A stretch of 64,000 nucleotides of DNA from Ihuprevotella massiliensis (GTDB lineage Bacteria > Bacteroidota > Bacteroidia > Bacteroidales > Bacteroidaceae), in contig LT608321.1 of NCBI GenBank assembly GCA_900095835.1, positions 1,227,084 through 1,291,083 of the forward strand. Reading direction: 5' to 3'. Of this stretch, positions 34,794 to 44,649 are shown one piece after another. The position numbers and the translations under genes were made by a program. Under the pieces are notes generated by a model, which was not told the DNA's origin, did not search any database, and was given only the letters and a program-made list of their open reading frames with translations. Position 1 is the stretch's first letter. Each line of letters starts with the position of its first letter.

Positions 34794-34827
34794 ACTAGGA
34801 ATTCCGCAGCTTTGCGGAATTCCTAGT
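34794..34827 (+). terminator. Perfect 15-bp hairpin between kinase and flippase genes
   Basis: ACTAGGAATTCCGCA and its exact complement surround a 4-nt loop (GCTT). No T run follows. It lies inside the presumed operon, 19 bp past the kinase stop, and may reduce downstream transcription or mark an mRNA processing point. Confidence 0.55.
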
Positions 34828-34866
34828 CACGACGCTCTGCGTGCCTTCATTCTAAATTTACAATAA

Positions 34867-36420
34867 ATGTCTTCTACTTCATCCACACAGGAATTTAGTG
34901 CCAAACGCGCAACATGGAATGCAACACTTCTCATGTTGCGTTCTGCTATAGGCATTGTGGTGGGGCTTTTTACTTCTCGCATTGTCTACAATGCACTTGG
35001 AGTAGAAGATTATGGTATCAACGCTGTTGTGGGGGGACTTGTACCTGCTTTCACGGTGATTACTGCGGCTCTTGCTTCTGGCACCTCTCGTTTTCTCACC
35101 TTTGAAATTGGACAAGGAGACGAGAAACGCATCCGCGAAACTTTTACAGCTACATTTTGGGCGCATCTCCTCTTTGCCCTTCTATTCGTAGCATTAGCAG
35201 AAATTGGTGGCATCTACCTCCTTCAACATCAGATGAACATACCCGAAGGAAGAGAAGTTGCGAGTTTGATTGTATTGCAGTGCTCTATTGCCACGATTTT
35301 CTTTGACATCACCCAAGTACCTTATTCAGCGATACTTGTTGCCAACGAACGATTTAACATCTACGCCTATTTTAGCTTAGCAGGGACGTTCTTCGGATTA
35401 ATTTCAGCACTTATAGTGAAATATGCCCCTGTAGACAAACTCATCCTCTATAGTCTACTTGCTGCAACGGGTGCTCTTCTTGTTCCTGTATTAAATCGTA
35501 TCTATTGCCTGCGTAAACACCCAGAGTCACATTTGCTCAAAGGCGTCAATTTTAGTATTCTGAAGCCTATTCTCTCCTATAGTTTATGGAACTTATTCGG
35601 TAACGCTTGTACACTTCTTAACCAACAATCTCGTAACTACCTGGTGAATATCTTCTTTGGGGTACGTTACAATGCAACAACCAGTGTTGCCACAACTGTA
35701 CACGGCGCCGTAGGATCATTTTCGGGACTTTTTGGAACAGCCTTTTTCCCTCAAATCACGAAACAATACGCACAAGGAAATATCCAAGAAATGGAACGCG
35801 TAATCAAAACTTCGATGCGCTTCTCTTTACTCATTCTCGCCATCATTGCAATTCCTACAATGATGAACGCAGAAACACTCTTCTCCTTATGGTTGGGCTC
35901 TGTTCCTGATTTTGCACCTTTTGTACTACGTTGTTTATTACTCATTAGTTTTGGATACGTGTTGCAATCGCCTTTCCATCAATCAATACAAGCAACTGGG
36001 AGAATTCGGATCTACTCAATGCTAAGTGGTATTTTTCTTCTGCTTCAATTTGCAGCTGTCTATATCACCTATAGTAGCGTACACATTTTTACGGGAGGCT
36101 TCGTTGTTCTTGCCCTCGGACAATTTATCTACATTCTTCTTCCGACAATCATTACTCAACGATATATCCCCCGTTTATCCCTAAAACGGATATTTATAGC
36201 AGTTCTCATTACCATTTTGGGCATTATTTTCGCTGCTATCATTCCCTATTGGATTTTCACTGCTATTTCTTCTGGCATTCTTCAATTACTAACAAGCAGC
36301 GTTGCTTATGTCCTCAACTTAACTCTAATTGCTTATTTCTTCCTTCTTACGAAAGAAGAACGAAGCATGGTTATACAAAAGGCGAAAGCCGTTGTGCAAA
36401 GAGTATTCACCAGAAATTGA
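34867..36420 (+). CDS. Polysaccharide flippase (Wzx / MOP superfamily)
   Basis: 517 residues with about 12-14 membrane segments through its whole length. The N-terminus (NATLLMLRSAIGIVVGLFTS then RIVYNALGVEDYGINAVVGG) is typical of Bacteroidetes lipopolysaccharide/oligosaccharide flippases. It should move the undecaprenyl-linked repeat unit across the inner membrane. The gene is more AT-rich than the kinase before it. It sits between the export genes and the glycosyltransferases. Confidence 0.88.
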   Translation: MSSTSSTQEFSAKRATWNATLLMLRSAIGIVVGLFTSRIVYNALGVEDYGINAVVGGLVPAFTVITAALASGTSRFLTFEIGQGDEKRIRETFTATFWAHLLFALLFVALAEIGGIYLLQHQMNIPEGREVASLIVLQCSIATIFFDITQVPYSAILVANERFNIYAYFSLAGTFFGLISALIVKYAPVDKLILYSLLAATGALLVPVLNRIYCLRKHPESHLLKGVNFSILKPILSYSLWNLFGNACTLLNQQSRNYLVNIFFGVRYNATTSVATTVHGAVGSFSGLFGTAFFPQITKQYAQGNIQEMERVIKTSMRFSLLILAIIAIPTMMNAETLFSLWLGSVPDFAPFVLRCLLLISFGYVLQSPFHQSIQATGRIRIYSMLSGIFLLLQFAAVYITYSSVHIFTGGFVVLALGQFIYILLPTIITQRYIPRLSLKRIFIAVLITILGIIFAAIIPYWIFTAISSGILQLLTSSVAYVLNLTLIAYFFLLTKEERSMVIQKAKAVVQRVFTRN

Positions 36421-36465
36421 ACTTCTGCCAATGATGGTTCCATATCTTATCCTTCCTCTCTTCGT

Positions 36466-37497
36466 ATGAATGCCACTCCACCTATGCTAAGTCTCATTCT
36501 TCCTTTACACAATGTGGAAGAATACGTGCACCAGACTTTGGAAAGTGTTTCACAACAACCACAAGACGACATGGAAGTGATTCTTGTGGATGACGGAAGC
36601 ACCGACCAAACGGCTGTGATTGCTAAGACTTATGTAGCAAAGCACCCAAATTGGCAACTCATCATGCAACCACAACAAGGAGTGAGTGTGGCAAGAAATG
36701 TGGGTACGCAGGAAGCAAAGGGCGAATATGTGGCTTATCTGGATGGGGATGACTGGTTGGCTCCTCAAGCACTGCAGCAGTTGCTCACAACAGCACAGCA
36801 AGCGCAGGCAGATCTTGTGCAATGTGGATTTTTCTATGCTTATGAGCAACATCTGCTTTACGACAATCGCAGACAATCTCCGCAAGATGCTCCACAGATG
36901 CTGAACACTGAAACAGCACTCGAAGCTCTGTGTCAGCCTCATCCCCTACTCAACAACTTTCTGTGGGCAAAAGTGATGAAAAGAGAGATTGCTTTAGCCT
37001 GTCCTAATCCTCCCGGTCGCGTAGCACAGGATGCCTTTGTGATGCACGAAATTGTGGCACGCTGCTCCAAAGTGGTTTGTATGTCTCAGCCCCTATGGTT
37101 TTATCGTCAGCGCAACACAGGACTTTCTGGGCATTTCTCCATCCGTCGAAAAGACCTGCTGGAAGCCTATGAGATGCGCATCCAATTTCTGCAGAGTACC
37201 CATCGAGAAAAACTTTTGGCTTGGGTGGTTCCAGAATATCTGCGACAAGTATTTCAACACCTCGCAGCTGCTAAGCGTACTCTCGACACTCCAACCATTC
37301 AAGCCTTCGAAGCGTATCAGAATTACGTGCAACAGCAATATAGCGACATTATAAAGCAATATGCTCCCCATCTATGGCAACAGCTGAAATGGGAACAGAG
37401 TCTATTGGGGCAATTCCTATGTAGAGTGAAGAATAGACTATTTCGACAAAAACTAATGCGGCTTTCGTACTATGACTTTCCTTCAATGATAGAGTAA
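36466..37497 (+). CDS. Family 2 glycosyltransferase
   Basis: 343 residues. The GT-A core is clear: LSLILPLHNVEEYVHQTLES, VILVDDGSTDQT, GVSVARNVGTQEAKGEYVAYL and the DXD-type site LDGDDW. KVMKREIA in the second half is common in capsule GT2 enzymes. It transfers one sugar during repeat-unit assembly on the cytoplasmic face; donor and acceptor are unknown. Confidence 0.9.
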   Translation: MNATPPMLSLILPLHNVEEYVHQTLESVSQQPQDDMEVILVDDGSTDQTAVIAKTYVAKHPNWQLIMQPQQGVSVARNVGTQEAKGEYVAYLDGDDWLAPQALQQLLTTAQQAQADLVQCGFFYAYEQHLLYDNRRQSPQDAPQMLNTETALEALCQPHPLLNNFLWAKVMKREIALACPNPPGRVAQDAFVMHEIVARCSKVVCMSQPLWFYRQRNTGLSGHFSIRRKDLLEAYEMRIQFLQSTHREKLLAWVVPEYLRQVFQHLAAAKRTLDTPTIQAFEAYQNYVQQQYSDIIKQYAPHLWQQLKWEQSLLGQFLCRVKNRLFRQKLMRLSYYDFPSMIE

Positions 37498-37573
37498 AAA
37501 TAACAGATAAAGAATCATTCATTGTGAAAAGTAATAATCAACATTCATTTTATCTATAAAAATAAGATCTATC

Positions 37574-38527
37574 GTGAACACTAATACCTATCATCTAGCT
37601 TTCACTCTTAACAAGGATTACTTTCCTTATCTCGCTGTCACCTTAAAAAGTTTTTGCCTATACAATCCTCAACAAGCAGATACACAATGGCAGATTCACT
37701 TAATTACTGATAGTGAAAAGGTGTTTTGTACCTCATTCTTTAGCTCTATTATCCAAGACCGGGATGATGTCAAAATAATAGTACATCAGATTAACGTTGA
37801 AACCTATACTAGATATTCAAAATCTAGATACCCTATTTACACTATACTAAGAGCCGAACTTCCCGATATTCTGTTGGATGTGGAAAAGGTGCTGTACTTA
37901 GATACTGATGTACTCTTTAAAGGTGCAATACATGAGCTTTTTCATTTTGACATGAAAAGACACTCAACAGCGATGGTAAGAGAGACAGAAATTAAAAGCT
38001 ATAACTATGTCTACAAGCATAATCTAGGTCATTCTAAGTATTACAATTCGGGGGTTATACTTATGGACTTATCTATGTGGAGAGCAAACAACAATCGGCA
38101 AAGATTTTTTGATTTTCTACAAACGAACTTTGAAAAGCTAGCATTTCCTGACCAAGACGCAATTAATGTATTGTTTTATAATGAGATTATAGAACTTCCC
38201 TTAGAATACAACATTACCTACCACAATCTGGTGGATTACAAGAACTATAGTTCATCACAAAAGGAAGGAATTTACAATAGTCTTTTCTCACCTAAAATAG
38301 TACATTATGCAGCCTGCGCACCTTGGGATATGACTGTACCTATGCACCCTTACCGCGAGGACTGGTGGGAGGTTGCCAATACCCTCTCTACCAATATACC
38401 AACAACAAGAAGGAATTCACTCAAAATAAGAATCATACTTCATGCGTTTTTTATTCTTAGATGGATTCAAGGACGACCTCACAATCCATCTCTGAAATAT
38501 CTACAAAGAAGACTCAGAAAAGGGTAA
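37574..38527 (+). CDS. Family 8 glycosyltransferase
   Basis: 317 residues from a GTG at 37574. VLYLDTDVLFKGAIHELF holds the DXD metal site; YYNSGVILMDLSMWR, FPDQDAINVLF and KIVHYAACAPWDM are the GT8 motifs found in retaining LPS glucosyl/galactosyltransferases. No ATG occurs before the conserved N-terminal strand (YHLAFTLNKDYFPYLAVTLK), so the GTG start is preferred. The gene and its flanks (about 37500-38620) are clearly AT-richer than most of the window, consistent with recent acquisition. Confidence 0.88.
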   Translation: MNTNTYHLAFTLNKDYFPYLAVTLKSFCLYNPQQADTQWQIHLITDSEKVFCTSFFSSIIQDRDDVKIIVHQINVETYTRYSKSRYPIYTILRAELPDILLDVEKVLYLDTDVLFKGAIHELFHFDMKRHSTAMVRETEIKSYNYVYKHNLGHSKYYNSGVILMDLSMWRANNNRQRFFDFLQTNFEKLAFPDQDAINVLFYNEIIELPLEYNITYHNLVDYKNYSSSQKEGIYNSLFSPKIVHYAACAPWDMTVPMHPYREDWWEVANTLSTNIPTTRRNSLKIRIILHAFFILRWIQGRPHNPSLKYLQRRLRKG

Positions 38528-38626
38528 AACTTCAAAGAGTTTCTCTATAATAAGAGCTCACAATAAAAAGGATAATTGCGGAAAAATGACATCATGACGC
38601 AAAGGTAAACTAAGACATCATCCAAC

Positions 38627-39820
38627 ATGCGCATCTTCATCGCCATCCACTACCTTGAAATAGGAGGAGTAGAGACCAGTCTTATCAATCTCCTCTTGGC
38701 TCTCGACCCCAATCGCGTCGAGGTGGACTTATTGGTCTACGACCCTCGTGGAGAAATGATGGAGTTGATTCCAGATTGGGTGCATCAAATCAAGGCTCCC
38801 AAAACTTATCACTACATCGAGCGTCCCCTAAAGGAGGCACTTCTAGCAGGAGAATGGAAGATGGTGTGGGCAAGACTGCGCGCGAAATGGGCGATACGAC
38901 AATATATCCATATCAAGAAGCCTAAAGATGGTAGTGCCATTTTCGGATACATTGGCAAATATGTCACTCCGATTCTCCCCTCCCTTGACTATCTTGGAGA
39001 ATACGATTTGGCAATCTCCTATCTCACTCCACACGATATTGTGAAAGAGAAGGTGAACGCACGAAAAAAAATCGCTTGGATTCACACGGACTATAGTACG
39101 ATTGACGTGAATGCCGAACTGGAACTCCCCATTTGGGCTAGTTTTGACCACATTGTGAGCATTTCAGACCACGTGAGTCAAACTTTTAGTACAGTGTTTC
39201 CGAGTCTCAGCCCTAAATTGCTCCGCATAGACAATCTACTGACCTCTGATTTCGTCAGACAACGAGCAAAAAGGGATTGTCCTCAGGATATGTCTCTTCA
39301 GAAAGACGCCATTCGCCTACTCACTATTGGACGCTACTCTTACCCCAAAAACCTCGAGAGTATCCCACTACTTTGTCGTTTGCTTCGAGAACAGGGATTG
39401 AACATCGAGTGGTTTATCATAGGTTATGGCGATGATAGCCTCATTCAAAGCGCACTTGCTCAAGAACAGATGGAAGACCACATACATCTGCTTGGAAAAA
39501 AAGCCAACCCTTATCCCTATATTGCCCATTGTGACTGGTACATCCAACCTTCGCGCTACGAGGGGAAATCAATAGCGGTCACCGAAGCACAGATTCTAGG
39601 TAAACCTGTCATGGTCACAGCGTACCCTACAGCAGCCTCTCAAATCACACCAGGCAAAGATGGGCTCATCGTTCCTATGGATACACCAGAGAGCACAGCT
39701 CAAGCCATAGGCGTAGCCCTGCGAGACACCGACACCCGTGAACAAATGATTTCCTATCTGCAAACACATGATTATGGTAACGCTGCGGAGGTCGAGAAAG
39801 TTTACCAGTTGCTCTCTTAA
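38627..39820 (+). CDS. Family 4 (GT-B) glycosyltransferase
   Basis: 397 residues. The N-terminal domain begins IFIAIHYLEIGGVETSLINL with the Gly-rich loop of GT4 enzymes. The C-terminal domain has RLLTIGRYSYPKNLESIPLL, WFIIGYGDD, and SRYEGKSIAVTEAQILGKPV, which contains the donor-binding ExxxxxxE-type motif. It is a retaining glycosyltransferase in repeat-unit assembly; sugar unknown. Confidence 0.9.
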   Translation: MRIFIAIHYLEIGGVETSLINLLLALDPNRVEVDLLVYDPRGEMMELIPDWVHQIKAPKTYHYIERPLKEALLAGEWKMVWARLRAKWAIRQYIHIKKPKDGSAIFGYIGKYVTPILPSLDYLGEYDLAISYLTPHDIVKEKVNARKKIAWIHTDYSTIDVNAELELPIWASFDHIVSISDHVSQTFSTVFPSLSPKLLRIDNLLTSDFVRQRAKRDCPQDMSLQKDAIRLLTIGRYSYPKNLESIPLLCRLLREQGLNIEWFIIGYGDDSLIQSALAQEQMEDHIHLLGKKANPYPYIAHCDWYIQPSRYEGKSIAVTEAQILGKPVMVTAYPTAASQITPGKDGLIVPMDTPESTAQAIGVALRDTDTREQMISYLQTHDYGNAAEVEKVYQLLS

Positions 39821-39893
39821 CTGAGTAGCCCCCTCATGAGATGTGACACGTTATCAGGAATCAGCCGATAAAAATATTATAGCGTATAAACTA

Positions 39894-40886
39894 ATGACCA
39901 GAAATCTCAGTTTTGACTTACTCCGCATCTTGGCTTGCCTGATGGTCATCATGATGCATGCGCAACCTATCTCATCTAATCCTAATGGGATGATATTGGC
40001 GGTGTCAAGCTACGCTACCGCACCTTGTATTGGACTATTCTTTATGCTTTCAGGTGCTTTGCGACTATCTCGTCCCATCTCCAATTTTCGCAGATATTTC
40101 AATAATATCTTACGAAAGATTCTCTTACCAGTGCTCTTGTGGAATCTCTTTTATGGCATCATGGAAGTCATCTTACAAGGGCGACCTTGGACAGAATGGA
40201 CTACCTTCCGCTTCATTCTTAAAATGAACAACCCTACTTTGTGGTTTATCTTTCCACTACTAGGACTCTACATCATAACACCAATACTCCAAGCATGGCT
40301 AGAATCGAGTAGTCGACAACACCAGCGTTTCTACTTAATGCTATGGGGAGGGACCCTCTGCCTACCTTGGTTTAAGGAGATATTTCCGATAGAAGAAGGT
40401 GTGACTAGTCTCTTCTACTATTTTTCAGGCTATATCGGCTACTACCTTCTAGGTAGCTATCTCACCAAGTATGCATCACAACTTACACGCTATTCAATAG
40501 TGGCGTTGCTACTAGCTTGGGGGACACCTACGATGGTAAAGTTATTGCAACTGCCCATCAATTTCTACCAAACCTTTTGGTATCTTTCTGTGTTCGTCGT
40601 AGCACAATGTATCTTCTGGATGCAGCTAGCTCATTCCCTTACAATTTGTAAAAAGCTGCAACAGTATCAGCCCATCATCGAACGACTATCCCAACTCACC
40701 TTTGGAGTTTACCTGGTGCACTGGTTGTTGATTCTAGCCCTTCGCTCTCTTCCTTTTTCAATCGTCACGGAAATTCCTTTCCTACCACTCTACCTTGTTA
40801 CAACCATCTGCAGCATCTTGGGAAGTTTCCTTCTCTCGTGGTTGCTCTATCAATTCAAATGGGGACAATTCATGATTGGTAGATAG
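39894..40886 (+). CDS. Acyltransferase family 3 protein (glycan O-acyltransferase)
   Basis: 330 residues from the ATG at 39894, with about ten membrane segments. SFDLLRILACLMVIMMHAQP holds the RxxxxxLRxxA-type motif and a conserved His; IGLFFMLSGALRLSR and YLVHWLL are typical of the family. It probably adds acetyl groups to the polysaccharide of this locus. A GTG at 39843 is open further upstream but adds only a non-conserved 17-residue stretch. Confidence 0.87.
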   Translation: MTRNLSFDLLRILACLMVIMMHAQPISSNPNGMILAVSSYATAPCIGLFFMLSGALRLSRPISNFRRYFNNILRKILLPVLLWNLFYGIMEVILQGRPWTEWTTFRFILKMNNPTLWFIFPLLGLYIITPILQAWLESSSRQHQRFYLMLWGGTLCLPWFKEIFPIEEGVTSLFYYFSGYIGYYLLGSYLTKYASQLTRYSIVALLLAWGTPTMVKLLQLPINFYQTFWYLSVFVVAQCIFWMQLAHSLTICKKLQQYQPIIERLSQLTFGVYLVHWLLILALRSLPFSIVTEIPFLPLYLVTTICSILGSFLLSWLLYQFKWGQFMIGR

Positions 40887-40918
40887 CATTTTATTTCTTT
40901 CATAACGATACTACTTCT

Positions 40919-41872
40919 ATGTCAGATATGCACGTTGTTTTTTGTATCAGTGACAACTACACCCCTCTTGTAGCTATCACCCTACAGAGCTTTGTGGACC
41001 ACCACACCAGCGATAGTCTGTTTGTCTTTCATATTGTTTCAGAAGAACTCTCTTCTGAGAACTATGACTATCTCAGCAGAATTGTTGCGCAACGTCACAA
41101 CTGGCAATTATGCTATCATCCAATAGATCAGCAAAAACTAACTCACATCCCAACAGGGCCCTTTACTCTACATGCTTGGTATCGGGTTTTTCTAGGACAA
41201 CTTTTGCCAGAACACATAGACAAAGTGCTATATTTGGATGCTGATACGTTAGTAACAGCGCCGATAGAGGAGTTGTTTACGATATCGCTCGAAAACAAAG
41301 CAGTGGGGGCTGTGAAGGATCAGCAGAATTTTATCTCTGCAACGAAACGAAGATTAGGACTCCCCCCCAATTATACCTACGTTTGCTCCGGTGTGTTGCT
41401 AATGAACTTGCGGTATTGGCGGGAAAATAATACAGCTCAACAGGTTATAACTTGGGCGATAGATAATGCTCGAAGATTAGGATGCCCTGATCAAGATGCC
41501 ATCAACGCGGTTCTTAAAAACAATATTCTCGTTTTACCAGCACAATGGGGCATCATAGCTAAAAACTACCTATACGATGCGTTTTACGAGACAGAAGAGG
41601 CGGCTGAGGCTTACCACCAACCACGAATCATTCACTATGCAGGATGTGCACCCTGGTATAAGGAACTAAGCAAAATAGCCCCTCGTTTTCAAGCTCCATG
41701 GTACAAGACCAACGAGCGGATGGAGCATCCCTTGCAGATGCGCAGTTACTTTCCATCGATTGTTAAACGCCTCAAAGCCTTATTTTATCATCTTAAAGAG
41801 GGACGCTTGAGCTATCCTCAAATCACCTCAGCTTTCATTGAAAAGAAGTTACAACAGCATGGCTGGAAATAA
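40919..41872 (+). CDS. Family 8 glycosyltransferase (second copy in the locus)
   Basis: 317 residues. KVLYLDADTLVTAPIEELF holds the DXD site; YVCSGVLLMNLRYWR, CPDQDAINAVL and RIIHYAGCAPWYK are GT8 motifs. It shares its length and general layout with the gene at 37574 but differs widely in sequence, so it is not a recent duplicate. It is expected to add a hexose to the repeat unit. Confidence 0.9.
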   Translation: MSDMHVVFCISDNYTPLVAITLQSFVDHHTSDSLFVFHIVSEELSSENYDYLSRIVAQRHNWQLCYHPIDQQKLTHIPTGPFTLHAWYRVFLGQLLPEHIDKVLYLDADTLVTAPIEELFTISLENKAVGAVKDQQNFISATKRRLGLPPNYTYVCSGVLLMNLRYWRENNTAQQVITWAIDNARRLGCPDQDAINAVLKNNILVLPAQWGIIAKNYLYDAFYETEEAAEAYHQPRIIHYAGCAPWYKELSKIAPRFQAPWYKTNERMEHPLQMRSYFPSIVKRLKALFYHLKEGRLSYPQITSAFIEKKLQQHGWK

Positions 41873-41896
41873 CTTTTTATATTTAAGAACTGATTT

Positions 41897-42610
41897 ATGA
41901 TTCCATCTATCATTCATTACTGTTGGTTTGGAGGGCGTCCATTGCCTCCCTCTGCATTGCGTTGCATTGCATCGTGGAAAAAATGGTTGCCCAATTGTGA
42001 GATTCGCGAATGGAACGAGCTGAATTTTGATGTCAATGCTCACCCCTACACTCGTGAAGCATACGCTGCAGGGAAATTTGCTTATGTCAGTGATTTTGCT
42101 CGCTACAAAATATTGGAAGAGCATGGAGGAATGTACTTTGACACTGATGTTGAAGTAATTGCCTCATTGGAAGATTTATTAGAGAAGGGGGCCTTTATGG
42201 GGATGGAGAAAGCCTTTCCCCCTACGGTTAGCCCTGGATTAGTGATGGCAGTAGAGCCTAAACACCCTATTATCCGAGAGATGCTCGATTACTACGACAA
42301 GCAAACAACTCTCTTAAAAGAGACACTGCTAGAAGTAGGCTTGGTGGTACGTGGTATGACTGAGATATTCAAGCAACATGGCTTTATCCCTGAGAATCGT
42401 TACCAAAAAGTTGCTGGCGTGTCTATTTACCCTGCAGACTACTTCGACCCAATGGACAATGCTACGGGAAAAATCAAGCTCAGCATAAACACGCGCACCA
42501 TTCACCGCTACGATCGCACCTGGAGCAACCAAAGTTCCTTCTACATTTGGCTGTCAAGACTCTGGCACCGCACTTGGCTCTATCGCCTCATTCAAAACTA
42601 TAAAGCTTAA
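41897..42610 (+). CDS. GT32-like glycosyltransferase (capsular polysaccharide type)
   Basis: 237 residues. IPSIIHYCWFGGRPLPPSAL, REWNELNFDVNAHPYTREAY, FAYVSDFARYKILEEHGGMY and the DXD site YFDTDVEV are the Gly_transf_sug/Caps_synth signature. It probably moves a hexose from a nucleotide donor onto the growing repeat unit. It lies 24 bp after the GT8 gene and 17 bp before the polymerase. Confidence 0.9.
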   Translation: MIPSIIHYCWFGGRPLPPSALRCIASWKKWLPNCEIREWNELNFDVNAHPYTREAYAAGKFAYVSDFARYKILEEHGGMYFDTDVEVIASLEDLLEKGAFMGMEKAFPPTVSPGLVMAVEPKHPIIREMLDYYDKQTTLLKETLLEVGLVVRGMTEIFKQHGFIPENRYQKVAGVSIYPADYFDPMDNATGKIKLSINTRTIHRYDRTWSNQSSFYIWLSRLWHRTWLYRLIQNYKA

Positions 42611-42627
42611 AATCCTCAAGCACTATA

Positions 42628-43728
42628 ATGGACGCTTCACTTTATCATCCACTATTCTTTGGCTTCTTCTGTTTGTGGGGAGCAATTATCGCCTTGAGAT
42701 ATCGTGTTTCACAGGGGAAAACGCTCATAACCACCATTGAATCATCACGTTGGGGATGGTTTATCTCTTTTATTGTTGCTTTTTGGATCGGCATGCGGCC
42801 TATTAGTGCCTACTACTTTGGCGACATGATTGCTTATGCAAACATGTATAATAACTTTAGTGGACATCTCATCGATTTTGATATTCAAACAGAATGGTTT
42901 TGGGATAGTCTAAAGGCGATAGCTCATTTACTCCATCTCACTACGGAACACTATTTCGTATTCATCGCCTTACTTTACACCTTGACTGCGTTTGCCACGA
43001 TGCGCATTCTCATTCCCAAGAAGCCTTTGACTTCTTTGGTCTTAGTTGGCGCTTCCCTCATGTTCTTTTCCTTTGCCACCAATGGTATTCGTAATGGACT
43101 CGCTTGCCACTTCACGATGTTGGCATTTGCATTGTATCTGAAGGATCAAAAAATCATCGGAATCCTTTTGGCTTTCTTGGCTTATGGTATCCACCACAGT
43201 GTGGGTGTTCCTATCGCTGCCTTTGCTTTGAGCCTCTTGGTTTACAAACGCCCTCAATGGGCAATATACCTTTGGACACTATCCATCGTAGCCTCCTTAC
43301 TCTTGGGCAATAGTCTCACCAGCTTCATCGAGCAGTTAAGCTTCGATGAACGACTATCCCACTATACAAATGCGGAACAAGGGGAAGTTGGTATCCAGTT
43401 CTCGTCTTACGGCTTCCGATGGGACTTTTTGTTGTATAGCGCGATGCCGATTGCACTGGGATATTATTCCATCGTCAAGAAGCGCATCACCGACAATTGG
43501 TATTCGGTGCTGTTCTCAACCTATTGTTTTACCAATGCTTTTTGGGTGATTTTCATCCGTGCTGCGTTCTCCAACCGCTTTGCTTACCTTTCTTGGTTCC
43601 TCTATCCGGTTCTCATAGCCTATCCACTATTCATGCTCAAGATTTGGCACAACCAAGATAAAAACATTGGTCTCATTATCATGGCATACGTAGGTTTCAC
43701 CGCCTTTATGCAATTCTTCTATTGGTAG
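42628..43728 (+). CDS. EpsG-family polysaccharide polymerase (Wzy-like)
   Basis: 366 residues, about ten membrane segments. The EpsG pattern is seen in SFIVAFWIGMRPISAYYFGD then YANMYNN, in EWFWDSLKAIAHLL, in FSFATNGIRNGLACHFTMLA and in FLAYGIHHSVGVPIAAF. It is the only polymerase candidate in the locus and should join repeat units at the periplasmic face, with chain length set by the Wzc-like protein. Confidence 0.88.
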   Translation: MDASLYHPLFFGFFCLWGAIIALRYRVSQGKTLITTIESSRWGWFISFIVAFWIGMRPISAYYFGDMIAYANMYNNFSGHLIDFDIQTEWFWDSLKAIAHLLHLTTEHYFVFIALLYTLTAFATMRILIPKKPLTSLVLVGASLMFFSFATNGIRNGLACHFTMLAFALYLKDQKIIGILLAFLAYGIHHSVGVPIAAFALSLLVYKRPQWAIYLWTLSIVASLLLGNSLTSFIEQLSFDERLSHYTNAEQGEVGIQFSSYGFRWDFLLYSAMPIALGYYSIVKKRITDNWYSVLFSTYCFTNAFWVIFIRAAFSNRFAYLSWFLYPVLIAYPLFMLKIWHNQDKNIGLIIMAYVGFTAFMQFFYW

Positions 43729-43755
43729 GAAGAACTTCTCTTTGACTCATCAATT

Positions 43756-44649
43756 ATGGCTGAATATTCTCTCACCGTCTTCACCCCAACCTACAACCGC
43801 GCCCACCTCATCGGGCGCGTGTATGAAAGTCTTTGCCAACAAACTTGCCAAGACTTCGAATGGTTGGTCATTGACGACGGGTCTACCGACAACACACGCG
43901 AAGTCATAGCACAATACATAGCAGAACAGCGCATCGCTATCCGCTATATCTGGAAAGAAAATGGGGGACTCTACACGGGCTACAATACAGCTTATGCCAA
44001 CATCACCTCTCCGCTCAATGTTTGCATCGATAGTGATGACTTTATGCCAGAGAATGCCGTGGAGCTGATTCTAGAAATGTGGAACGAACGTGGTGGGGAA
44101 CAATACGCTGGTATCATAGGGTTAGACTTTTATGCTGACAAGCAGCAACCCATAGGGGGATATTTCCCAGAAAATCTCCAAGAGGTGTCACTCAATGAAA
44201 TTTCAGAAAAAGGGTTATATAAAGGAGATGCCAAACAAGTGATGCGCTCCGACTTAACTCGAACAGCAATAATCGAAGAAGACTTTCATGGAGAAAAAGA
44301 CTTTAATCCATATAGTATGGTCTTTCAAGCGGCAAACTCGCTTCCTTTGCTCGTCATCAACGATAATCTTTGCTTTGTAGACTACCAACCAACTGGGATG
44401 GCAGCAAACATCTATAAACAATATTACCGTTCACCATGGAGTTTCATGAAGATGCGACAAATAGAAATGACAGTAGGATCAAAATCTATTCGCAACCTTC
44501 TTCGGCTCAACATTCACTATGTGTCTAGCTGCCTCATTGCTCGCAACAAGCATTGGTTGAAAGACTCTCCTAAACCTCTTCTCACCTTGTTGATGTCTCC
44601 TTTGGGATTCCTACTCTTTTGCTTCATCTTATGGAAAAATCGCCACTAA
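43756..44649 (+). CDS. Family 2 glycosyltransferase
   Basis: 297 residues. LTVFTPTYNRAHLIGRVYES, WLVIDDGSTDNTREV, and VCIDSDDFMPENAVE with the DXD-type site mark a GT-A family 2 enzyme. A hydrophobic C-terminus (LLTLLMSPLGFLLFCFILW) may associate with the membrane. The next gene starts within its last codons, so the two are translationally coupled. Confidence 0.9.
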   Translation: MAEYSLTVFTPTYNRAHLIGRVYESLCQQTCQDFEWLVIDDGSTDNTREVIAQYIAEQRIAIRYIWKENGGLYTGYNTAYANITSPLNVCIDSDDFMPENAVELILEMWNERGGEQYAGIIGLDFYADKQQPIGGYFPENLQEVSLNEISEKGLYKGDAKQVMRSDLTRTAIIEEDFHGEKDFNPYSMVFQAANSLPLLVINDNLCFVDYQPTGMAANIYKQYYRSPWSFMKMRQIEMTVGSKSIRNLLRLNIHYVSSCLIARNKHWLKDSPKPLLTLLMSPLGFLLFCFILWKNRH

